From Strigamia acuminata (Eukaryota; Arthropoda; Chilopoda; Geophilomorpha; Linotaeniidae): DNA of 64,000 bases. Of this stretch, positions 22,629-36,087 are shown piece by piece. How positions within the stretch are numbered: position 1 is the first letter of the stretch; each line of letters begins with the position of its first letter. The translations under genes were made by a program, and so were the position numbers. Below the pieces are notes generated by a model. The model searched no databases. It was not told the origin of the DNA and saw only the letters and a list, made by a program, of their open reading frames with translations. The DNA lies in the NCBI GenBank assembly GCA_949358305.1, contig OX442315.1, positions 16,766,427 through 16,830,426 of the forward strand. Reading direction: 5' to 3'.

Positions 22629-25600
22629 AGCCATGTTGGTTAAAATTGTATCAATTTAATAAGTTAACAGAAAAATTAGATGTCGTAGTAAATTCTGCAA
22701 ATTGCTTTTTCAATACAAAGTGTCGAAGAATGGCATAAACACTTCTAAAAAGATTGCTAATGTCATTTTACAAAAATCAATCAAATTACAAACTTGTGCG
22801 TGAACAAAACAAATAATTCAATTTCAACTAAAAACTTTAAACCGCTAATGTCTCTTTCCATTTTACAAACATCATTTGATTTGTTTATTAAGTTACTTTC
22901 ATGGCCTTTTTATTTTTTTTAAAAAAAACAAATTCCTTTAAACCCATCAAAAAAACTTTTTACGCGAATTTCTTTTCCGGCTTGCAACATCTAAACGTCA
23001 TCCCTTTTCTTTTTCCCCCAAACAAATACGCCATTTGCAACCAACGTTTTTTTCCCTCAAAACAGAAAAGAAAAGAAGACAAGCAAATTACTCGGAAGTA
23101 CACAGAAGAGAAATGTAGTATAATGTACTAGCAGTGGACCAAACTGTAGAGGCACCGACGCGATACAAGCATCGAACAAAACTGACTCGTGCACGGACCA
23201 TTTCTTTTATATAGCCAGAAGCCAAGTTGTCAGTCCAAACTATATAACATTATCTTGTCTCTTGTAAACTCGCCTTTCGCTTGATTTGACCGGCAACGCG
23301 AAAGCTACAACTGGTAAAACGCCCTGTCACTAGCCAGCCTCTTTTCACCTGCCACCAACCCGTTGATACGTCATCAACCCAGATCAATTTGTAAATTTCT
23401 ATCCGCACAGCAATGACATTGCCTACCGGCATGTTGCACTCCAAATTACTTGCATAGTCACTGACGACTCGTTAGGAATTCAGTGCCGACACATCTAGTA
23501 ATTACTCCTTGTCAAATCTCTTAATGCGTTGCAACAAATTTCAATTGAAGCAAATGAATGCTTTAATTCTTCAATCGAATCTTCTTTCTGCTGGAAAAAC
23601 ACTTTGATTCGTAATTGCCTAAAACATTAACATAAAAACAGCATTGAAAATCTACAAATGGCAAATGTAAAAAGCGTTTTATTCTTTGCAAGCAAGCTAC
23701 AACTCTAACGAATTCCCATCCAAATTGATTATAAAAGATTTTAAAACTCCAAACTTCTCATTTCAATAGGTGTGTTCAAACTTTCTGTTTTCACGGTTTC
23801 TGTAAACAGAATGGAGACCAAAAACAGCCAAAAACCATCACCAAAATCTGTGTTTGAAGTGGTTTACGTCGGATTTACAATCAAATTCAAAATGGCTTTC
23901 CATATATACAGTCTGTTACAAAATTATAAGCACAGCCAACTTTTCTTAATAGTTTAATTTACATCAGACACAGAATATTTATATTTTACAAATACATAAA
24001 AAAGGTTAAAACAAAGTCACCCAACAAATTTCACAACAATCTAACAATCAGTTCTAAAGTTACGTGCGTTTTTATGAATTAGTCACAATTTTAGCTGTTA
24101 CAAATGGAAATTTAAGATTTTTTAATCGTCGTTTACTTGCAAGACCGAGTGCCAGACCCAAAAACTACACTATATATATAAACAAAGTTTTTGCCGTTTA
24201 TAAAAGCAAAAAGCACCGAAGCAAAAACTTTGAAATGCACCCAATGTTTTGATTAAAATCCCAACAACATCCACATCCACCAACAGCCAAAAGCAAGACA
24301 AAAACCTTTTGCATCCTGATAGAGCGCGAAAAAATTATGCGAATTTTATTCACACAATTTTTTCCTCCCTTTCACAGAAAACCTTATTTACTTTGATGCA
24401 CAAAAGATGCCCTGTTCGTGACAGCTACAAGGTCTGTTAATAACCAGAGAAAAGGTTTTTAAAGATTAAAACCGAATCCCCCGAGGAGAGGATTTGCACG
24501 CCATTTTCCATCGGTAGTAGAGTAGGCGGGGGTGAGGATTGATGCGGCCATTGTGGATGACAAAAGCCCCGCAGATGGACTGGAGACGCCATCAACCAAC
24601 ACCTAATGGATTAGAGCTAAAGCGAGATCTCGACTCGCCTCTCTTCTCTTAATGGCGCTCTTCGCCTCCAGACACCACGAGTACGTCGTGACAACAACCA
24701 ACTTTTAACTTTCTTTTCTACTTCATTAACTGATTTCACAACGGGCACAAATTTTCTTTCTCCTTTCTACGTGCTAACCAAATTAATTCTTTACCAATTC
24801 AAAGCGCTCTTTACTTGAATCACGGCTCGCACTCTGCCGTCCTCCATCCTCATTCAACTGCTGTAATTATCAGCCTCGTCCAAACTGTTCGGCGCGAGCC
24901 AACGGGATTAACTTTGCAACAAGAGAGATACTGGATGGCCACTATATACTCAACAACAATGTAAACAAATCGAATGAAAACTGACTTGGAAACTCTTTTG
25001 TTGCTCGCAATCTCACTCAATTTACTCTCCCTTGTCATTTCCAACTCGCCAACTTCATTAATTGTCTATTAATTAAATGACTGTGCAAAACTAGCACCTG
25101 GAGGAAGAAGAAGAAGAAGAAGAAAGAAAAAAAGTTATTGCGTTACTAAGAATTCTCTGAAAACCTTCCTAATCTTTTCTCCCATTCTCTGCAATGCAAC
25201 TGTGTAATGAGCTGCAATTTATCCTCATTTTGCACGCAAACTTAGAAGATAAAACTAATATTCACCGCATTTCCGCTTCATTTTTACCTGAATCCCAAAC
25301 GATCATTTACGTATTTAAAAATTAATTTTATTTTTTTTTAGAAAAAGTAAAAAAATAAAATAAAAAGAAGAGAAAATTGAGTAGTCTCGCCAGTTTCACA
25401 ACAACATGGAACAATCTGCATAATGGGCACGAACTCTGAATATGGATGCAACCATAAACAAATTTATGCACACATGAAATCGGCAATTAATTTGCAACAG
25501 ACTGGCTGCAAGGCGAGAAAGAGGCGTCTTCAATGCCTGTTAATGAGGTTGTTACGCTGCTGCCAGTTTTGTGTTGGTGTAAACCACCCGAGTTTGAGTT

Positions 25601-25807
25601 CACCATGTACCTTGGGAAATCTTCCACCCCACATCAGGGTTGGATGTTGCCCGAATCGTGAGAGAAAACGGGGTTAATGAAGTTGTGACATCGAATGATT
25701 CAGCAACAGTCAACATACTAATCAATGCCCTTCACAAATCACAGTTTCTGCAAGTCCTCTAAACACAATTGCACGTGCACAAACCACCCCAAATGCTTCA
25801 AAAATCA
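22629..25807. other. Non-coding stretch
   Basis: No gene is supported. A more balanced segment at about 24470-24700 carries no recognised motif. A (GAA)n tract lies at about 25102-25124, and the rest is AT-rich with short random frames. Confidence 0.5.
25102..25124. repeat. (GAA)n microsatellite
   Basis: Repeated GAA units following GGAG, merging into an A-rich tail. Confidence 0.85.
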
Positions 25808-25911
25808 GTGCAATTATATTGCATTTATAATGTACACATAATATACTCAATTCTGCGAAATATATTGTAAAATATATTGTAAAATATATTTTTGAACCCC
25901 ATATGGGACCT
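25808..25911 (+). repeat. Dispersed AT-rich repeat, copy 4
   Basis: The copy ends with AAAATATATTTTTGAACCCC and then ATATGGGACC, the clearest form of the family end in the window. It is preceded by a short tandem repeat of ATATTGTAAA. The left boundary is vague. Confidence 0.6.
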
Positions 25912-27344
25912 CTACCGTAGAGAAATATCTAAATTTTGGTTTATAGTCTAAATTAAACTAAATAAATTTAATTTTCGAAACTAATAGTTTCTATCAAACT
26001 TATATAAGTTGCATGAAGTCATGAATTACGTAGGTGGACATTTATGGTGGCCTTTTACGCAATGTTTCAATTGCCCGTTCGAGTAACACAGTAATCTGAC
26101 CGCATTAAACCAGGATGCCACACTTTCCTACATGTATTTGAGCTATGAAACAAGCGACAGATACGAGGATTTAGATTGCCGCTTATTAGCTGGATTAAAT
26201 GTGCAAATTTTAAATGTATATCCTGCTTCAAGCTCCCCATGTTTCACACGACTCTGCACTCGTCTACTGCCTCGAACATACAGATCTGAATATAAGCCTG
26301 AATATTAAATCATCAGCTACGTTGACAACCAACAATTCCAGCTGCAACACTCTTTAAACTTTAATTTAAAAACTCAAACCACTGATAATAAAATGTGATG
26401 TAATGCAAAACTAACCTAAACCTACATAATGAAATAATAGAACACAGCTGTAAGCTGTCTCGACACACAAAAACAATTATTAATCATTTTGAGTGCTGAT
26501 ACAACACACAGTTTTATTTTTTTTTGCCGTATCGCGTGTTCAAATAATATTAACGCTATCTGTAGAGCGTAAAAGAAATAAAACCTATCTCTTGCTTTTA
26601 CTTCAAACTTTCTCGTGTTTTATGTGGCTGCTATTTATTCCAGCACGACTTGTCACGCAGGTTTTGAAAACTATTCCAAATTCAACCAACACAAAAATGT
26701 CACATTTTTTTATTATTAGATCCGATATATCACTTTTTTGTCATGAATTTCTGCTTGAATACTTAGTTTATTGTCGATTCGATTTGCGTGGTCTTAAATG
26801 GATTTGTTTGTTTGTATGAGAATTTCGATATATACCGTTACGTGGGAAATTTAAGCGCGTGTGAAATTTCTCCCAAATCCGGCTGTAATTCGACCGACAT
26901 TTGTTTCACATAACTGTACAAACCCAGTTATTAAAGGCGTAAAATTAATCCAAAAAGTACACTAACGTAATAATAAACCAATCAGTAAATCAGTCAAACC
27001 TGCAAAAACTATGATTAAAGGCTCATTCAACGAGATCTATCTCCACAACGTCAATTATTCATACTTTCTTTACGTGACCTTCCGCCACCATAATAAACTG
27101 TCAATTAACGTTAAGCATCGTCTAGATTAAAGCCGTAAGCCGTGTATAGTTGACGTATTAATTTGCAACCTTTTTACGTCGTACAAAAAAGATTTTTGCA
27201 ACACTTCAATCAAATTACCGTCATTCCAACTAATTATCAACGTTTAACAACCAATTTAATCCATTAGATATGATATGCAGTGATGATTTGAACCCATAAA
27301 CTGTTTATCAGATGCACCATAACAATTAACCATTCTAATCAATA

Positions 27345-27373
27345 AATAAAAATAAAAATAAAAAATAAAAAAT
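27345..27373. repeat. A-rich simple repeat (AAAAT type)
   Basis: Tandem AAAAAT-like units of variable length. Confidence 0.85.
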
Positions 27374-29930
27374 TAATAGTAGAAATAAAGCAATAGCATT
27401 TAAAGCAAAAGACAATAAAAACGCATCCCGTCTTAATTTTCTATTCGCAAATGAGAATGGGGATGGGTCAACCGAGAGCACACCACTAACGAGGATGAAA
27501 TCACGTCGCCAACTAAAATCAACTCATCAGGCAAGACTCCACTTCTATCTTTTGAATAAATCTGGTGCATGTTGAGTTCAACACTAAACGAAAAAGAAAC
27601 TCCTCCGCATTGACCCCATCAACGCAAGAAATTGGTGGGCGCTTTTCCTTCGCCTTAATAGACGCCCTAACAAGCCTTAATGATCTGCACAAGTTGTTCA
27701 TTACCGACTCATTGCACTCCATGAGTATCATGGCATAGTAACGGCAACCACCTCCATCTACCTCTCATCCTTCTCGCCCTCTATGGATAAAACACATTTC
27801 CTCCTCCCCCCGAAAAATAAAAAAAAAAATAAAATTGAAAAAGATCCTCGCAAAAAAACGTCCTGAATGAAACCGAGATTCTAAAGAACTTTCCATTAAA
27901 ATTATCAGCAGAAAAAGACCTCGTGATTAACTCTGGATTAAACTGGAGAGAAAAAAATAAGAGAGAGGCACCGCGTCTTTAAAAGAAAAACTCCGTCTCG
28001 CGCTTCGTTTGTGAACGAGACAAAGTTAATTGGGGTCGAGGAAAAAGAAGTAGGCAATCAACCTATCTTTAGTCAGTGTCTCACCGGTCTTCTTTCCCCG
28101 TCCTTTAATAACGAAGAGAATCTTAGCGAAGCTGATTATGTGCTGCTTAAAAGGAGAGAAAGGAAGCTAAGTTTGAATGGAAGGCACACGCTCGGCTGAC
28201 TTATTGATGATCGAAACTGCGTAAAGTTGCTTCGTCCTCCAACCTATAACAAGGTCCATCTCGCTGCAGACCCGCCTGCCTCCTGGGGTTCTACTAGACT
28301 CCCTGCTTGCCGACGACTAACAGCAGCTGTAAGGCCATGGTTTGCTTTCGCTTGGATTTGTCTGACTTCAGGCAAATCATATTTATGGCATTGCACACGG
28401 CAACACCGATAGATTTTTTCTTCGCCTGCACCCTCCTGCATAGTGGCTACTCTCCATGCAGAACAGTGAGGAATGCAATTGATCTCGTAATGCATTTCAC
28501 TTTATTTTAAACTTTAAGGCGAGAAAAATGCATATTGTGGGAACCGGTGCAGCTGAAAAGCCTTAAACTGCACATCTTCACTAATCTTCTCACTAATTAT
28601 GTCAATATTAATGAGAATTCGCTTCTTTTCATTTTTTTTTAAATTTTTTTATTTTGTAAATTTATTGCTAATTTTTTTTTTTTTTGTTAATCCTGTGAAA
28701 CATTCGTATGGCGTAAAAATGGTGCATTTATATAAAAATGTAAAAATGAATAAATACGCACTATAAAATGAGTTCAATAATTGGTTTAAAGAACAGTGCA
28801 ACCACTCTGTCTTGAGCAGTTTAGAAAAGAAAAAAAAAATATATAAATGGGCGCTTTTTTGAATAGTTGAGTGGTGCACTAACTGCACTTTGGGTTCGTT
28901 AGAGGAGCTGTCAAGTACAGCAAAAGAAAATGTCCTTCAACATTGAGCGAGGGCACTGCAATCTCTGCAATGTCGACCTCAAAGTCACAAAGATGGGAAA
29001 ACGAGAATTGGCCTTAAAATAACTATGCAACACATGCCACTTGCAACCCGCCATCAAAAATAAAATAACTTTTACATTTTCAGCTTTTTTGACGTTTATA
29101 ACAACAGAAACATTCGAAATGAAAACCCCTCTCAAAATTCAGCTGACAGTACAAATAATGAAGCATAAAACGAGAGTAAAAAAGAAAAATATTATCTCTA
29201 CACGAGACATATCTGTAAATCACCTTTAATCTTGGAAAATGGTGAAGATTCTTGGCGTATAGTGGGTGTGGCCCGATGTTAACTTCGTTCCTTTAACGTC
29301 CAATTGGCACAAAACGCTCTAAATGGTTTACGCCGTGCTAAACGAGCTGCATCGAGTAAAAATTGACAAACTCGCTTTTTCTAGCGACTCATCAACGTTT
29401 ATTAAGATTTTCGAGTCGCTCAAATATTCATACGAACATAAGTCATACAAAAAAAAAACATTTTTTTTTTTATAATTGTAAAAAAAAAGAAGAAAACCTT
29501 TTAATATTAAGCAATTAAAAATTCAATTGCATGCAGCAGTGCAATTACGAGGATGAACAAGTTTTAAAGACGAAAGACGATAACCAACGCTCTTTTATAT
29601 ATAAAAAAAACACTTTTTTACTCCTTGAGAACTCCGTTAAAAATGCTCCAATTCAATGGTGCGTCGAGGCAATCAGCGTGAAGTCACACGCCCCAAAATC
29701 CGATTTCTCTTTTACTAAATTCCACAAAGGCAACTGTAAAGAAACTTTTTATTCAATTTCTTTCACCAATCTATCCAAAAAAAAAAATTTTTTTTTGTCT
29801 AAATAAAAAAATTTAATACCCCTTAAAAAAATCCACAAAAAAACTTTAAATAAATAAACAAATAAAAAAAAAGTAAACACTGATAATCGATGTCATTTGC
29901 CTCACTCTTCCGTATTTCTACATATATATA

Positions 29931-29953
29931 AAAAAAAAAAAAAAAAAAAAAAA
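29931..29953. repeat. Poly-A run
   Basis: An uninterrupted A run of 20-odd bases preceded by a short TATATA stretch. It could be a retroposon tail, but no upstream element is recognised. Confidence 0.85.
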
Positions 29954-31574
29954 ATTCTATTTCCAATATATTCGCAAATCTTATGAACGGGAAAAACTTC
30001 CTTTCAAATCGTTAGTCATATCGATTTCAGCATTAGCTCGCTTTGCATTAAACCAGATAAAACTTGCACGAAAATCCGTAATGATTTTTTTCCGTATTCC
30101 ATTGAAACGTCCCCCCCAGTATTTTGCCTTAAAGTATGCAACCCCACTCGTTCGATCCTACAACTACACTGTCCCCTTTCCTTTTCCATTAAGGTGAGGT
30201 TGGGGTGGAAAGCTGAATATTGACCCACATCGCTCAGAACGGCGAGACGTCTTAATGCATTTTAATACTCAAAATCAGGCTTCCACTTGACACAAAATGT
30301 GCCCGGCTTTGCTTGCTGCTACCAAAGACTTGATTACAGCTGCCAATCAGATTCACAGGTGATGAGAATCGATCGCTTTAAACCATGAATGTTATAAACA
30401 AGATATGAAGTTGTATCTTATTAAATAATATGGCTCAAATAATTCATGAGAAGAATCCCTTATTTCTTCTTTGCAGCTGAAAAAAAGAAAGAAAAAAGCT
30501 CGCTTTAATCTTCCCGCCAAAAGATATTGACAGAACCTTCCCTTACATCAGTGGATCAATTCTCCAATAGCAATTGTAAAGAGAAGCGTCGATTTTATTT
30601 GCACTGCTCGCAAATAAAATATTTTTTTCCAATAACTAAAAAAAAAAAAAATGTACTTTCCAGTGTCAACAGTCGCTATTTTACCTGAGCCTGAAATTGG
30701 TAGTCAGTTTTTATTTTTTTTATTTTTTATTTATTTTTTTTTTTGTAGAAATAAAGCTCAACTTGAAGAAATCCTCAACACAGACTGCATTTGTTTCAAG
30801 CACTTTGCCCTCCGTGCCCTCGACGATTACAAAACAATATGAGGCCAGCAGAGAAAATCTTCTTTTCAATGGCCATAGAACATCATTAGTTTCACGTTCA
30901 ATCACATATTATGAAGACAGTCCAATTGTCCAATAGTGACTCTAGGTTTTCATTCACTCGTGACTTATCCTTAAAGTTGAACTTCACCTTTACTCTGATG
31001 GTACCCAATGAAATCTCTTCTATAAAAGATCGAACAAATTGGAATAATTCGCTCCTTTAGTTTCCTCCAAAAACAGCCACAATCTTATTCCAACGTTGTT
31101 CAAATCCAAAATGCGAAATACAAAGCAGTTGTTGGTAATTTATTGCATCTTTGCACCGTAAATTCATAGCCGGCAATCGATGAAGTAAAATGGGATGGTA
31201 AAAGAGGCAGCGAAATTTATTTTTCCCCAGCTAACATTAACAAAATGGACTCTAGTGCGTTGTTCCATTTTTCATAGGGCAAAGTTTTCCTTTAATAAAT
31301 AGCTAGTACCGTATACCGTGCATGAAGATGGCATTCTACTTGCACCCCTTAACATCACACTTACAGTCCCAAGGCCCTCGTTCACTCGAATGAAATTTTT
31401 CAACCAAGTGCCCTCTTCTGGCCTAAAGGAAACCTTCGATTCTCCAGAGACACCACAATACGAACTTCTAACTACTCCTGAGTTAAGCTCAACACTGTCA
31501 CGAAACAAGCCCGCAGCCAAACCCGGCGCATCGTGTTATTGTTAAAGCTCCTCGCCATAATCGCTACCCCCAAA

Positions 31575-31926
31575 ATACACTCGCATTGTATTGCAATGTA
31601 AAGGGTTTCACGAAAATAAATTTTTGCGTGCAAATCATAATATATTTTGTAAAATGTGTTATGAAATGCGTTCCCAACATTACTATTTGTCAAATATGAA
31701 TTTATTTTCAAATGAATCACAGTCGAGCCTCGTTATAATGAATCGCAAGCGGACCGAGAAATCGGTTTGTTATAACAAAAGTTCGTTATATCAAAATTTT
31801 TTAACGTGGTGTTTTATGGCCAACCAACCACCCAAGCTATTTTTTAGTATTCGTTATAGCAAAAAATTCGTTATATCGCGGTTCGACATTAATATATTGT
31901 AAGATATATTTTCGAACCATATGACA
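31575..31926 (+). repeat. Dispersed AT-rich repeat, copy 5, interrupted by a MITE
   Basis: The left part (31575-31719) shares GTATTGCAATGTA and TATTTGTCAAATATGAAT with the copies at 45058 and 22565. The right part (31890-31926) carries the family end ATATTTTCGAACCATATG. Between them sits a Tigger-like MITE (31720-31889). The interruption shows the AT-rich family is the older of the two. Confidence 0.6.
31720..31889. mobile_element. Tigger-like (Tc1/mariner, pogo group) MITE
   Basis: The left end, CAGTCGAGCCTCGTTATAAT, matches with few changes the reverse complement of the right end (GTCGAACCGCGATATAACG). The strings TTCGTTATA and TTATAAC recur inside, as in Tigger/pogo terminal regions. No transposase fits in 170 bp. 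The bases after the right end are TA, as expected for the target, while the left flank reads CA, probably mutated from TA. The element lies inside an older repeat copy. Confidence 0.7.
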
Positions 31927-32877
31927 GCCCTTATCAAATGTTTCAACTCCGTCTGAAAACATAAAAACAAAACTTCACTTTTCGTAAAAACTAAACAAGG
32001 AAATTCAGTTTTCTTAACTATGTCATTAAATCTGGAAGGAAAATGTAAACAAAATGTTATATACAATTTCAGTCCTTGCAAAGTAAATTATGCTTAATCA
32101 GGAAACAGCCGTAATAATATCTTATTACTTTACTTTCCCCTGCGAGAATCAATATAAATAGACTAACTCGGCTTCAAAATAGTCTATTGATTATCTTGTT
32201 TTTGTCCTTCTGGCGAAGAGGAGAGATGGTCTCCCCCCCCCCCTCTCTCCGAATGTCACACTCAGATGCAGTTCAAGAAGACGATCCCCAATCAAGACGA
32301 GCAAAAGCAATTAATTCGAAAGAAGAACAAGCACTCGCGCCTCACCACTCTATCGCCTTTCTATTCACAAGAAAGTGCCCAATTTCAAAACCCACTCCCG
32401 ACCGAATACACACAATCTGTTCGCGTTTATCTGACACACCAAAAAAATATATATAAAAATAAAAATAAAGTTGAAAAAGAAAATTTTTTTTACAACTTGA
32501 TGTATTATGCAGAGATGGAAGTAAATCAAAACCATAAAGATACTTATTTTACTAACACGATCGACGGAGGTATAAGAAATGAATAAAAAAAAGTGTCTTT
32601 TTTTGGCTTATCATCACTTTGCAAACATAACTGGAGAAAGCAGAGAATAATATACAAGATCACTTCAATTTTTTATTTTTCATTTTGCATCCTTCGCATT
32701 ACCCATCCAAAAATATGGCTCTTGTCATTTTTTTTTCGGCGTGGCATTGAAACATTTGACAATGCAAATATTTCAAAACTGATAACATGCACATGATTCG
32801 CTTCAACTTTTGTTAGCAACAGAAACGACCAAACAAATGCGCACTCTTGAGTTAATACAATAAATCTCGCTCTTAAA

Positions 32878-32905
32878 AAAAAATAAAAAAATAAAAAAAT
32901 AAAAA
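32878..32905. repeat. A-rich simple repeat (AAAAT type)
   Basis: A runs broken by single T bases. Confidence 0.8.
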
Positions 32906-33203
32906 TTGTACATATTTAGCAAATCTGTATTTTTGAAGGAAAAAAAAACTTTACATTTCAAAATGCAAGCAAGAAACCGACTCCAGCGTTGTTTTTGCTT
33001 TTGCAATTTTTGGTGATGGTTTTTGACTGTTTATATAGAAATATTATTATTAAATAGCTTATTTTTACTACATCTGAAATAAATCAAAGGACAATCAATT
33101 AATTGCAGTAGAGAAATCAGAAAGAATCAACTTACAAACACATTTCATCACACAAAATGACTTCCTTTTGCACCTCCTCCAAAAATGATTGGCACAGGAA
33201 ACA

Positions 33204-33217
33204 ATCACCATGACAAC
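33204..33217 (+). promoter_or_regulatory. RFX X-box-like motif
   Basis: ATCACCATGACAAC fits RYYNYY-N2-RRNRAC throughout, though it lacks the usual GGCAAC half. A second half-site, GTTGCC, follows at about 33251. Confidence 0.3.
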
Positions 33218-34597
33218 AACATCCAATTTCGCGTGACAACAGAGTCACCCGTTGCCATCACGACCCATGCCACTATACCTTCAACTGGGAAAATTGATAC
33301 TTGGCTCATTGGATGACCAGTTGATGACCAAAATCCTCAATGATTGCTACATTGGTTTACCTTACCACCCCCCACTTTTCTCTCAAATAGAAAAAAAAAT
33401 TAAAAAAATAGATATATAGTCTATTTAATAAAAAAAAAGCCATAGATTTTATCAGAAAGAGAAAAATTTTCATCAAAATCATCCTCCTTCCCAACAGAAT
33501 TGTACGAAGCCATATTAAGATGATTGCCTTTCACTGGCGAATACACAACAGATCTAGGCCCTAGATATAATTCCCTTGTGCGGGATTTATTCCAGAGATA
33601 AATTGCCAAGATTTTCATTAAGTTAATGAGAAAAATGGAGGCGCACAAACTCTTCGTGTTTAGACTAATAACAGCAACGAGATTTAAAGTGCCTCTTATT
33701 GCCAATGTTTGAGGTCACTGCAAATGACCTTAGTCATTAGAGCAAATTTTAAAAGTCCAAACTCAATTGACACTTCACTTTAGCATATTGGCACTGACAA
33801 GACAAAGTGCACTCCAATAAACAAACACTAATTTAATTACAAAGCTCGACACATTTTCTTTTAAGCACTCCTTCTTAATTAATGTGGACCAAGTGGAACC
33901 TAGCGACAAATTCCATTTCGATTTCAACCAACTTAATAATTATGATAAACACAAACGGAGCGAAAGAAGTCCCGTGTGATATTTCGGTAAATGGATTCAC
34001 AAACTCATTTTTAGGTGTGATCGGGCCATCAATCATTGTTTCCAAAAGTTTACAGGGCGCACGAAGGGAGTTAGACAGCAACCGCATCAAAAACGAGATA
34101 AATAGGAGAAGAAGAAAGAAAAAAAGAGAAAGGAAAAGAGAAGAGAAGGAAGAAAAAAAGTAAAACCGCTAAGCTTATGGGAGAAAGTGATGCTGACGGT
34201 GGAAGTTACTCCAGAGTAGCAAAAATTGTAGTGTTGGCGGTAATTCTCGCAAAAGTCCCTGGAGAAAAACTGAGGTCTTTGATTCCACAATGCTCTAGCA
34301 AACCAGACAGCAATTTCTGAGAAGGTTGAGTCTCCATCTAAAGGCCAAGAGATGATTTGATTTATGATATCTACGGATCTCCCATACGGCCCAAAGAGCA
34401 ATGGAAGCTTAGAGGAACATTACTATGTAATTTTAGACGGATCCAATCCAGAGGAATCCCATGCCGCAAATGCACTTGATCCTCGAGTATCGACCTCAGG
34501 TGCAGTTAGAAGAAAAGTAGAAAAAGAAGAAATCACAAGGCCAAATTTAAAGGAAAAAAAAATAAAATAAATGAAAGACATTTCGTCCCTCTCTAAA

Positions 34598-34638
34598 AAT
34601 AAAAAAATAAAAAAATAAAAAAAAAAATAAAAAAAAAT
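34598..34638. repeat. A-rich simple repeat (AAAAT type)
   Basis: Tandem A runs separated by single T bases for about 40 bases. Confidence 0.85.
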
Positions 34639-35353
34639 CATTTTTCTGCTAATAAAATATCCTATAGATAAAAGTCAAATCTAATTGGCTCATTATCTTT
34701 GAAAAAAAGTGAAAAAAGAGAGAAAAAAGTGACGAGTTCGATTCGACACCTTTCAAATAAATTGAGAGATTTTATATCACCTTTTATTGATTTCACTCTT
34801 CTTTTGGCTTGCACATCCTTAACAGATGGCAGAAGCAATTCGTTTTAAGTGTTTCTTTGCCAATAGTGACATTATCAACCAAGCAGCGTTGCTGTTTTCC
34901 TTGTGTATTCCTGGGCCGAATAAACTCAAGGATGTTTACTTTGAGGGCTGCGCTCCTCTCTCAATCTCATTTCAGCCCTCTTCCGCCTGCATAGCAAATA
35001 TAGTTGAGGAATGGAATTTATGATAATGTCGCAAAATCAACTTTTTTTTCCCTTCCTCATCCTTTCTTCTATATATAAAATTACCTTTCCCATATCCTTT
35101 GTTAAGCCTCACGGCTCATATTAGAAATAAAGTCGTGTTTCCATTGGAAAATACTTTAAACATCTCAATAACAAACTTTGAGAAATATTGCAATCCTCGC
35201 ACACAGCACCGAGTATTGCCCCCTCTAACAACATTATTATGCAAATGACAAACGAAGAAGACAGAAATGCGAAGGAAAGAGGGCGAGAGGGAGGTTTACA
35301 ACACACTGCACATCTCCCCACCCCTGCCTCAATCTCATATTTCTTTTTCAAAT

Positions 35354-35369
35354 GGAAATTTAAATTTCC
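35354..35369. repeat. Perfect 16 bp AT-rich palindrome
   Basis: GGAAATTTAAATTTCC reads the same on both strands. Chance is plausible given the base composition. Confidence 0.4.
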
Positions 35370-36067
35370 CAAATGTTCCTTTTACCATAGCCAATGTCCA
35401 GTTGCGTGCTGAAAAGTCAGCTGCACCGATTAATCAAACCCACGTTATTTTACACCCATTTCGACCCTCTGCGTGCCCCTCTTTTCAACGAAATATCGAT
35501 TTTTAGAGTACGTGTGAGAAAAGTTGAGGCCAACAGGTGTCGTTGGGTCACACGCCGAGGTCTTAACGAAATTGGGAAACTTGTGCGAGTCTAATTAGTG
35601 AAATTTCTCCTTTTTTTTCCTTTCTTTCTTTTTTTCTTCCTTTCTTTCCAATTTCGCCCGCCCCCTTTCGGTGAATGAGAGTGATTAAGTTCTTAATCGA
35701 AGTTTTTCTGTTTAACGCTTGATGCGCCCATAAAACAAGATAAATGTCAACCATTAGAGTGATTAATGAATTCGGGTTAATTATGGGAGCAACGAGGTTG
35801 AAGTGTCAGCCAGGTAAAAATTGCTGCCCCATTTTCGAAAAGAGTGAGAGAGCGAAAAAACGTTTCCAGCGATCATTCACGTGTTCCTAATTCGTCTCCA
35901 TTTTCCATCATCATTCATTGAAATCTCTCGCAAACCAAGGCGCAACGGCAACGCTGGCTCTCGAGAATTGGTGCAGGCCTGCTGAGAACACTTCACTTTT
36001 TAATTACTTCGTATGCCAACGCCAGAAAGTTTTAATTGTGCTTAGACATTAGTTAAAACTGCAAGAC

Positions 36068-36087
36068 GAGAGAGAGAGAGAGAGAGA
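36068..36087. repeat. (GA)n microsatellite
   Basis: About ten GA units. Such tracts can bind GAGA-type factors in arthropods. Confidence 0.9.

Larger units (their letters stand above)
25912..31574. other. Non-coding stretch
   Basis: No gene is supported. The block 28000-28510 is more balanced in composition, with open frames on both strands, none recognised. Simple repeats lie at 27345-27373, 28660-28685 and 29931-29953. A canonical-looking acceptor (pyrimidines then GCAG) at about 30460-30477 has no open frame worth calling after it. Confidence 0.5.

Noticed and set aside
33251-33264. GTTGCCATCACGAC as an X-box
   Set aside because: The right half begins with C and fails the consensus with a two-base spacer. 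It is kept only as a half-site.
34580-34640. A-rich block considered as a retroposon tail
   Set aside because: It is a tandem AAAAAT simple repeat with no recognisable element upstream on either strand.
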